Source: Prolixibacteraceae bacterium | GTDB taxonomy: Bacteria > Bacteroidota > Bacteroidia > Bacteroidales > Prolixibacteraceae | Assembly: GCA_017998095.1 (NCBI GenBank) | Contig: JAGODU010000111.1 | Coordinates: forward strand, 1 to 12,936 | Direction: 5' to 3' | Length of the DNA stretch: 12,936 bases | In this document: piece by piece, positions 7,620 to 12,936 of the stretch | Position numbering within the stretch: the stretch's first letter is position 1 | How the letters are laid out: every line of letters starts with the position of its first letter | Position numbers and translations under genes: made by a program | The notes under the pieces: model-generated | The model's input: the letters and a program-made list of their open reading frames with translations, nothing else | Database searches by the model: none | What the model was told of the DNA's origin: nothing

Positions 7620-8126
7620 ATGAAAATTCCAGGTAATAACCTTATGGGCATACCAGTCATCATCGCATTAATCATGCTATCAGGATGTGCCCCGGCGAGT
7701 AAAGTTAATAAATCCAACAAGAGGATTAAGGTCAATGAAATTGTTGTCTATCAAAACAATGTCATCATTGATCCAATTTCCAATTATACATGGACTTTAT
7801 TTGAGGATAATCCAACAACTTATTATCGTTTCAAGCTTAGTAATAGTCCTGAAATAGGCTTGCTACCTTCCCTGGACGAGATATCCGGACTCCTTGAAAA
7901 AATCAGCTACCAGCTTGATAATAAAACAAGCCATGGAAATGTAGCTGATTGCCAGTGGTTCAAGAATGACTTTGATTTCTTGACTTCTTCCTCAGAAACA
8001 ACACCTGAAGGAGAAATTCTTTATAATGTTGTTCACTGGAATTCAGCTTCAGGAACTTTTTCCAAAAGTTCCGTTACAGGAGGAGATCTGGTGATTATAC
8101 TCCTATTAACACTACTGTCCGGTTAA
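7620..8126 (+). CDS. Small exported lipoprotein, C-terminus altered by element insertion
   Basis: A 168-residue protein. The N-terminus has a hydrophobic stretch ending LSGC (lipobox, Cys23), so it should be a lipid-anchored periplasmic or outer-membrane lipoprotein. The mature part is about 145 residues, with a Trp/Tyr-rich core (NYTWTLFEDN, TTYYRFKL, ADCQWFKNDF), and is not recognised. It begins 10 bp after the zinc-ribbon gene. Its last residues TLLSG and stop are encoded by the terminal repeat of the element at 8110-8330. Removing the element and one copy of the flanking 9-bp repeat in silico gives a tail of NKN and a stop at 8348-8350, a 166-residue product ending 4 bp before the next gene. 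The hydrophobic end (VIILLLTLLSG) is therefore partly acquired, and function may or may not be kept. It occupies the slot that TagQ-like lipoproteins fill in comparable pathways; this is only positional. Confidence 0.75.
   Translation: MKIPGNNLMGIPVIIALIMLSGCAPASKVNKSNKRIKVNEIVVYQNNVIIDPISNYTWTLFEDNPTTYYRFKLSNSPEIGLLPSLDEISGLLEKISYQLDNKTSHGNVADCQWFKNDFDFLTSSSETTPEGEILYNVVHWNSASGTFSKSSVTGGDLVIILLLTLLSG
8101..8109 (+). repeat. Left copy of 9-bp target-site duplication
   Basis: TCCTATTAA, directly beside the terminal repeat starting at 8110, and repeated exactly at 8331-8339. Nine bases is within the range made by IS4-family transposases. Confidence 0.75.
8110..8126 (+). repeat. Left terminal inverted repeat of the MITE-like element
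   Basis: CACTACTGTCCGGTTAA; differs from the reverse complement of the IS end (111-127) at the sixth base only. It supplies the last codons and the TAA (8124-8126) of the lipoprotein gene. Confidence 0.75.
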
Positions 8127-8313
8127 GCAAAAAATTGATTTGTTCATGAAAAAACATCCAACGTCCAGAATTGTAAAACGCAGATTTTATGAGATATGGA
8201 ATTCTTCATTTTCGCTTCAGTGTTGTATCTGTGAGATTTTCATTTCAAATCGAAAAATGCTCAATGAGCTATATCTGCCACATTAACAGCCATATATGGG
8301 GATTCGTGTATTT

Positions 8314-8330
8314 TTAACCGGACACTACTG
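8314..8330 (+). repeat. Right terminal inverted repeat of the MITE-like element
   Basis: TTAACCGGACACTACTG; differs from the IS end at 111-127 at one base (third from the outer edge). Confidence 0.75.
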
Positions 8331-8339
8331 TCCTATTAA
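8331..8339 (+). repeat. Right copy of 9-bp target-site duplication
   Basis: TCCTATTAA, identical to 8101-8109 and directly beside the terminal repeat that ends at 8330. Confidence 0.75.
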
Positions 8340-8354
8340 ATAAAAATTAAAGTT

Positions 8355-8993
8355 ATGTTACGGAATCTGTCAGCATGTATTCTGGTAATACTATCCACCC
8401 TGGATATGGTTTTCCCCCAGAAAATTATGGATAGAACAAATAAGAATTATCACTTGATATATCTTGATATAAGTCATACTAAGGATAGGAAGGACCTTAC
8501 TCATAAAATGGTTACCTTAATAAGTGAAATTAGGAAGACCAGGGATGATTTTCATATTTTTTTAAGCAATGGGTACAGGCCGGAAATAATATATTCTCAG
8601 GAAATTGAAAATACACAGATTGAAAATCTGGCATCCTTGTTGCAAACCTTGAATACCAGTTCTCCTATTTTAATGTTTGACAAGGACACTATCCTGAATA
8701 TCTGGGACAGGAATGATATAGTAACCCTAAATAAACAAGGGCAGGTTGAGTTATTATACGAATCTGTTTACTTCCATTTCATGGTATCATCAGAATTGCT
8801 TAAAGTTCAGGAAGTTGAGCTAATCGACAGATTTCTCCTTGTCAAAAACCTTACTAAGAAACACATCGATCCAAAAAGAATAATTATTGACTTAATATAC
8901 AGCAGGAATGATGCTGAAGCATTTCTTGAACGAAAGAACCAGCTTGCAGATTTTAACTGGACTGGATATAATTATTCATTTACGCAGTACTAA
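8355..8993 (+). CDS. Exported protein of unknown function, possibly degenerate vWA-like fold
   Basis: A 212-residue protein. Residues 1-21 are a signal peptide (CILVILSTLDMVF, then PQ); there is no lipobox Cys at the cleavage site. The first part of the mature protein reads strand-helix-strand: YHLIYLDISHT (32-42), a long amphipathic helix, then FHIFLSNG. The D38-x-S40-x-T42 pattern at the end of the first strand is what a metal-site vWA domain shows, but the length is short and no other vWA motif is evident. I do not assign a family. Before the element at 8110-8330 was inserted it would have started 4 bp after the lipoprotein gene, and it ends 10 bp before the vWA gene, so it belongs to the same operon and is probably a periplasmic partner. 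The C-terminus (EAFLERKNQLADFNWTGYNY) has no membrane segment. Confidence 0.7.
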   Translation: MLRNLSACILVILSTLDMVFPQKIMDRTNKNYHLIYLDISHTKDRKDLTHKMVTLISEIRKTRDDFHIFLSNGYRPEIIYSQEIENTQIENLASLLQTLNTSSPILMFDKDTILNIWDRNDIVTLNKQGQVELLYESVYFHFMVSSELLKVQEVELIDRFLLVKNLTKKHIDPKRIIIDLIYSRNDAEAFLERKNQLADFNWTGYNYSFTQY

Positions 8994-9003
8994 TTATAAC
9001 AAA

Positions 9004-11403
9004 ATGAGATCCCATACTTTGAAGGGAATATTAATATTGTTATTCCTCAATCAATCTACTATTTACTCCCAATCGCTTAATTCATTAAAAGCTGTAGGCA
9101 AACCTGATATCTTCTATATTCCTGTCTATAATGCTGATATAAACTCCCCATATACAATCATGAACCGATATTGGATTGTATATTCAGATAGAGACAACAA
9201 CCATACTTTCACCTCCTCAGGCGGGAATGTTATCAAAAACACTCTTTACTTTATGGAAAAGTTCCGGGTTGCTGAGATTTCTGATTCATATGTACATATC
9301 TACAAAGAAAATATGCCAACAATCTGGCCTCAAATCAGTAGTGAAGCTGTTGATTATGGATGGATAAGAAAAGAAAATCTTCTGCTTTGGGAACACTGTC
9401 TCAGAAACTCATCAAGTCTTATTGACAAGAAAGCAATGATACTCAGCACATTTGAAGGCACAACAAATCAGCAAACAAATGACGAGGCTATTACTTACAA
9501 GCTTGATCCGGATTTAACTTTAGATTCGGAAAGAAAGTCCAGATTATTTGAAATCCTGTTTGTCTACAAAACGACGCAAGATGCCGTACTTCTTGGGGAA
9601 AATATGGAACTCCAGGGTAATGAGGTTGATATAGTGTCAAATATGAGAGGTTGGGTACCTCTTGAAAGTGTGACGTTCTGGGATCACCGTATAACGTTGG
9701 AACCAAACTGGGAACAGGCTGCCGCGAAGGAAAGAACTGAAAAAGGTGTGTTACCAGCAATTTTCATTGATGAAAAAGCAGCGATGGATTACCAGAGAGG
9801 AATAAAAGTTGATCCCAAATATATTGTGTGGGAGAATGAGCCTGGTCCCAAAAGAAATATCGGTCAATGGAGGAGATTTCCAATACTTGAAACACGTAAT
9901 TCCGGAATTCATCATACGGGCGTGATGGGAAAAATAAGGTCAGAATCAACTATTATGGATACTGAAAGAATGGCTGAAATAAGAAAAGCCATTGAGACTC
10001 TGGAAATGAAAACCAGAAAAATAAATGTTGTTTTTGTTGTGGATGGAACGGAGAGCATGGGAAAATTCTATGAATCTATAGCAAGTGGTATACGAACAAG
10101 CGTTAATAATCTGCAACTGGAAGACACTCAGAATCGTTTCTCTTTTGGTGCGGTAATATACAGAGATTTTGCGGAAGGTGAGAATAAAGTTGAATTACGT
10201 CAGTTAACTGAAAATTACAAAGAAATAATAGAGTTTTTCAATATCGCAAGAACTGATTATAGTCGGGACAAAGATCTGCCTGAAGCTGTGTTTTTTGGCT
10301 TAAAAACTGCCTTAACTCAACTTGGCATTAAAAAGGGTGAAAGTAACTTTATCGTTCTAATCGGTGATTGTGGAAACCATTACAGAGAAGATGACACTCA
10401 GGTTCCAATTGAGACCGTGATAGATTTGTTAGCACAAACTGAATCCAGTCTTATATCATATCAGGTCAACAATGGCTTTTATCCAACCTATCAGGAATTT
10501 ATTGATCAGTCAAGAAGAATGATCATAGGGAGTGCTTTAAGCATAAGGAAGATCCGAGAAGAAAATAAGATAAGGTGGATTAATGAAAACTCAAACCTTG
10601 AAGATCCGCAATTCTTATCACCGGCACCCAACAAATTTACTTTGAATCCGCAGGAAATTGTAGGAAGTTATCTATTCCCTGGAATTGGTCAGTCTTTATC
10701 CTTCGAAATCCTTGAAGAAGAAATAATTTCTAAGATAGAGGAATTTGACACCCGAATCAGTCAAATGCTGGCTAAATCTTATGAGGTTATAAGGGGAGCT
10801 GGAACTCCGGATTCAGAATCCGAGGAGGTCGATGAATATCATCCTGCTGTTATTAATTTTTTGTCAAAAATACAGGGGCTTAGCAGTGAAGAGATTGAGA
10901 TTATGAAGAACCGTAATTATCAGTTTTCAATGAAAGGGTACACTGCAAAAAGCGTGAATAACATGTATCATCCCATTTTCAAGGAATCTTTATTTTTATC
11001 GAGAGAGGATCTTCTCGAAACGATAATGAGATTGAATTCACTCTGCGGCATTTCTGGTTCAAGTATGTCCGACAGAAGAATCAAGATGCAGAACATATGG
11101 ATTGACATCCTTGAATCAATAATAGGCTCTGAAAAACGAGAGGAAATTATGAACATGCCTGTTGATGACCTTCATAATATAGTTTTCGGATTACCCTCTC
11201 AGAGTCAGTTCACTGCAAAAGTCCGTCTGCGGGATATAATTGAAGTTACTGTGATAGATGACACCAAATTCGAACTGTATGCTGATTACCTTTGCAATAA
11301 ATTATCGAGTCTGAGGTCAATTATCAACGACCAGAATTACAATGAGTCGTTCGTATCAAACAATATTACCTATTATTGGATTCCAATGGAGTTATTCCCA
11401 TAA
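9004..11403 (+). CDS. Large exported von Willebrand A protein (TssR/PpkA-periplasmic-domain-like)
   Basis: A 799-residue protein. I start it at the ATG at 9004, which gives a clean signal peptide (KGILILLFLN to YSQ); an upstream in-frame ATG at 8908 would overlap the previous gene and hide it. About 30-155 and 175-240 look like two SH3-like modules (YGWIRKENLLLW; GWVPLESVTFW). The vWA domain covers about 335-510: INVVFVVDGTESM gives the metal-site motif D347-x-T349-x-S351, followed by FGAVIYRDF and IVLIGDCGNH (D455). The last 290 residues are largely helical, ending YYWIPMELFP. SH3-like modules, a vWA and a helical tail in a secreted Bacteroidota protein recall TssR-like proteins of type VI systems, and the periplasmic vWA part of the kinase PpkA; both resemblances are from memory. 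Its place beside the ABC ATPase gene, 11 bp away, suggests it is the periplasmic sensor. Confidence 0.8.
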   Translation: MRSHTLKGILILLFLNQSTIYSQSLNSLKAVGKPDIFYIPVYNADINSPYTIMNRYWIVYSDRDNNHTFTSSGGNVIKNTLYFMEKFRVAEISDSYVHIYKENMPTIWPQISSEAVDYGWIRKENLLLWEHCLRNSSSLIDKKAMILSTFEGTTNQQTNDEAITYKLDPDLTLDSERKSRLFEILFVYKTTQDAVLLGENMELQGNEVDIVSNMRGWVPLESVTFWDHRITLEPNWEQAAAKERTEKGVLPAIFIDEKAAMDYQRGIKVDPKYIVWENEPGPKRNIGQWRRFPILETRNSGIHHTGVMGKIRSESTIMDTERMAEIRKAIETLEMKTRKINVVFVVDGTESMGKFYESIASGIRTSVNNLQLEDTQNRFSFGAVIYRDFAEGENKVELRQLTENYKEIIEFFNIARTDYSRDKDLPEAVFFGLKTALTQLGIKKGESNFIVLIGDCGNHYREDDTQVPIETVIDLLAQTESSLISYQVNNGFYPTYQEFIDQSRRMIIGSALSIRKIREENKIRWINENSNLEDPQFLSPAPNKFTLNPQEIVGSYLFPGIGQSLSFEILEEEIISKIEEFDTRISQMLAKSYEVIRGAGTPDSESEEVDEYHPAVINFLSKIQGLSSEEIEIMKNRNYQFSMKGYTAKSVNNMYHPIFKESLFLSREDLLETIMRLNSLCGISGSSMSDRRIKMQNIWIDILESIIGSEKREEIMNMPVDDLHNIVFGLPSQSQFTAKVRLRDIIEVTVIDDTKFELYADYLCNKLSSLRSIINDQNYNESFVSNNITYYWIPMELFP

Positions 11404-11414
11404 TTACTCTTTTT

Positions 11415-12299
11415 ATGCAATCAACTGAAGAATATTGTGACAGACTCTTTGAAATTGATGATCTGAAGTGCCAGTATTCCGGAAACAGAACGGTACTGCA
11501 TGTCATGGATCTGATTATTGAGAGAGGAAGAATCACTGCCATCCTTGGATTATCTGGCATCGGCAAAAGCACTATGCTTGAAACTCTTGGACTTATGAAC
11601 AGGACTCTTCCCAGAGAATCAAAGGTACTTTTCTACCCCCGTCCCGGAGCAGATCCTTTAGATTATGCAACCTTATGGTATGAGAATAATGAAAAGATCC
11701 GTTCTGCAATACGAAAGGAACATTTCAGCTTTATTTTTCAGGAGTCAAACCTGATGCATAATTTTACTGCTCTCGATAATGCATGTATGACCTTACTGCT
11801 TCAGAATCGAACAAAAGAAGAGGCAAAAATAATTGTGAATGAATACATCAGCGACATGGAACTGGATAACAAGATGACTGAATCAACAATGGTCTTTAAC
11901 CTTTCAGGGGGTGAGCGACAGAGGCTTTCCTTCATCAGAGCTGTGGCTCCTGATTTTACTGTACTTTTTGGTGACGAACCAACTGGCAATCTGGATATTC
12001 TAAATGCAGACAGAGTGCTTAAAAACCTTTCAGCAGTCCTCCGCCAAAAGGGAAAATCAGCAATAATGGTCACCCATGATATTAAATTATCGATAAAACA
12101 TGCCGATGATATTATTCTGATAGAAGAGAAGACAGATATTGTTGACGGAGAAGTTTTTTCCTATGGATGTATAGCTGGGAATAAAGTATACAAATCAGCA
12201 TTTTTTGATGGTAATAAAATGTGGAAAAATCATTCTCTTGCAGACTGGCATGACTGTGAATGGATGCAAGATGAAGTCCTAAAAGTATTTCAACATTAG
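11415..12299 (+). CDS. ABC transporter ATP-binding protein (LolD/MacB/TagT type)
   Basis: A 294-residue cytoplasmic ATPase driving a membrane partner. Motifs: Walker A GLSGIGKST (45-53), Q-loop FIFQES (Q109), signature LSGGERQR (163-170), Walker B VLFGDEP (183-189), and H-loop VTHD (H221). The E of the LSGGE and the DEPTGNLD sequence are those of the LolD/FtsE/MacB group, which power envelope remodelling rather than import. An insertion of about 35 residues lies between Walker A and Q-loop (about 62-98), and there is an unusual C-terminal extension of about 50 residues rich in Trp, Asp and His (NKMWKNHSLADWHDCEWM). I chose ATG 11415, 11 bp after the vWA stop; a TTG at 11376 in the same frame would overlap that gene. 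Its partner permease starts at 12420. Together they occupy the place of TagT/TagS in type VI regulation. Confidence 0.9.
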   Translation: MQSTEEYCDRLFEIDDLKCQYSGNRTVLHVMDLIIERGRITAILGLSGIGKSTMLETLGLMNRTLPRESKVLFYPRPGADPLDYATLWYENNEKIRSAIRKEHFSFIFQESNLMHNFTALDNACMTLLLQNRTKEEAKIIVNEYISDMELDNKMTESTMVFNLSGGERQRLSFIRAVAPDFTVLFGDEPTGNLDILNADRVLKNLSAVLRQKGKSAIMVTHDIKLSIKHADDIILIEEKTDIVDGEVFSYGCIAGNKVYKSAFFDGNKMWKNHSLADWHDCEWMQDEVLKVFQH

Positions 12300-12419
12300 A
12301 GAAAATTGTAATCAGGGTATCAATACAATCCTAAAACATTTTTACCTGTTATTATGCCTGAAATACAAATTTGAAAGGCTGATTCTTCTGGCAACTCGTA
12401 TATAATTACAAACACCAAG

Positions 12420-12936
12420 ATGCTGATAAACAAAGATTTCAACAAAGTTTTTTACAAGGAGGAAAGCAAAGAGCTTTTTGGAAAGAAATTTCTTAACTTT
12501 TTCTATCTCGTTGTTATTCTCGTCATTACATTCATTTCTATAGGCTTTGCCAACGGAAGCCTGAAATACCTGAAAAAGAAGATGGATGATCCGTTCATCA
12601 AATGGGTTGATATAGAAATTCCATATACCCTTGCAAACCAGATTCCCGATTTAATTGAACTCATAAACTCTGATTCATTAAAAAAGACTTTCCTTTATGG
12701 GGATTGTGATGGTTATAATCAACTTACATTATATTTCTTTCACAAGGATTCAGATACTGATAAACAATTTACCGGAAGGACAATTAATCTGCAGAATCCC
12801 ATATTAAATGTAAGCATCCGGGGAAGGGCATATTTTGTTGACTCCGGGGGTGGATTAACTTTCGTCGCAAAAAAGCGATGTTAAACAGTTCAAAGATGAC
12901 AGTTCTTCTGGAACGGAAGAAGGAGTCTGGATTAAG
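12420..12936 (+). pseudogene. FtsX/MacB-like ABC permease, 5' part, with apparent frameshift
   Basis: The open frame gives 154 residues and stops at 12882-12884. Residues 24-45 are one transmembrane helix (FFYLVVILVITFISIGFANG), followed by a beta-rich periplasmic segment (VDIEIPYTLANQIPD, VSIRGRAYFV). That is how FtsX/LolC/MacB permeases begin, but these normally run to 400 or more residues with three further helices. From about 12859 the neighbouring +1 frame is open to the window end and reads as ordinary protein (SDVKQFKDD then SSSGTEEGVWIK). Reading the A6 run at 12869-12874 as A5 joins the two frames. So this is either a one-base error or mutation, or slippage at that run. It starts 120 bp after the ATPase gene, a larger gap than its neighbours have. 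The 3' end is outside the window. Confidence 0.65.

Larger units (their letters stand above)
8110..8330 (-). mobile_element. 221-bp MITE-like, internally deleted relative of the left-edge IS
   Basis: Its ends are CACTACTGTCCGGTTAA (8110-8126) and TTAACCGGACACTACTG (8314-8330). They pair at 15 of 17 positions as inverted repeats, and each differs from the IS end at 111-127 by a single base. It is flanked by perfect 9-bp direct repeats. On the minus strand an ATG at 8147-8145 begins MNKSIF, the way IS4/DUF4372 transposases usually start (from memory), but the frame runs directly into the terminal repeat and stops after 11 codons (8112-8114). This suggests the 5' region of the IS joined to its other end, with nearly all the transposase deleted. 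It cannot move by itself; a full relative could mobilise it. It lies inverted with respect to the left-edge IS. It contains no gene; an internal palindrome CCATATATGG is at 8290-8299. Confidence 0.75.

Noticed and set aside
8908..9003. Upstream in-frame ATG for the vWA protein
   Set aside because: It overlaps the preceding gene by 86 bases and pushes the signal peptide inward; the ATG at 9004 gives a standard signal sequence.
11376..11414. TTG start for the ABC ATPase
   Set aside because: It overlaps the end of the vWA gene, and the added residues do not resemble part of the ATPase fold; the ATG at 11415 lies 11 bp after the stop.
264..12299. TerY-P triad (vWA, kinase, PP2C) of tellurium-resistance loci
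   Set aside because: There the vWA protein is a short cytoplasmic TerY; here it is a long exported protein, and no Ter proteins are present.
12869..12875. Programmed -1 frameshift at A AAA AAG
   Set aside because: The heptamer is correctly phased, but the -1 frame product looks unlike protein, while the +1 frame does; no downstream stem-loop can be judged at the window edge.
1..12936. CRISPR arrays, tRNA or rRNA genes
   Set aside because: No regularly spaced repeats and no recognisable tRNA or rRNA sequence were seen on reading through.

Overview
The window looks like an AT-rich Bacteroidota (Bacteroidetes-type) genome. The evidence is small outer-membrane barrel proteins ending in aromatic residues, SprB-like repeat domains, mostly weak or absent Shine-Dalgarno sites, and an insertion sequence whose transposase tail looks like the IS4-type elements of that phylum. 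This assignment is by inspection only. All intact genes lie on the + strand.

Layout. Positions 1-127 are the right end of an insertion sequence: the last 37 codons of its transposase and a 17-bp terminal repeat. A structured, non-coding leader (about 187-244) and a strong ribosome-binding site then precede a run of signalling and envelope genes: a membrane-spanning FHA protein (264-1223), a PP2C-type protein phosphatase (1307-2122), a periplasmic/outer-membrane barrel protein (2248-3633), a Hanks-type Ser/Thr kinase with a C-terminal membrane anchor (3803-4849), and a second barrel protein (4962-6548). From 6545 the genes are very tightly packed: a zinc-ribbon/one-TM protein with SprB-like repeats (6545-7609), a lipoprotein (7620-8126), a small exported protein (8355-8993), a large exported von Willebrand A protein (9004-11403), an ABC ATPase (11415-12299), and the start of an FtsX/MacB-like permease (12420 onward), whose frame breaks near 12869-12884.

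The only wide gap inside the packed part is filled by a 221-bp element (8110-8330). It carries the same terminal repeats as the insertion sequence at the left edge and is flanked by a 9-bp direct repeat. It appears to be an internally deleted, inverted relative of that insertion sequence. It landed in the last codons of the lipoprotein gene and now supplies that gene's stop codon.

How the genes may work together. Kinase, PP2C phosphatase, FHA reader, periplasmic vWA protein, lipoprotein and a LolD/MacB-type ABC ATPase-permease pair are the same parts list as the threonine-phosphorylation pathway (PpkA, PppA, Fha1, TagQRST) that controls some proteobacterial type VI secretion systems. Here the kinase and the vWA part are separate genes, and two barrel proteins and a zinc-ribbon protein are added. 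I infer a trans-envelope phosphothreonine signalling system. No secretion structural gene is visible, so its output is unknown.
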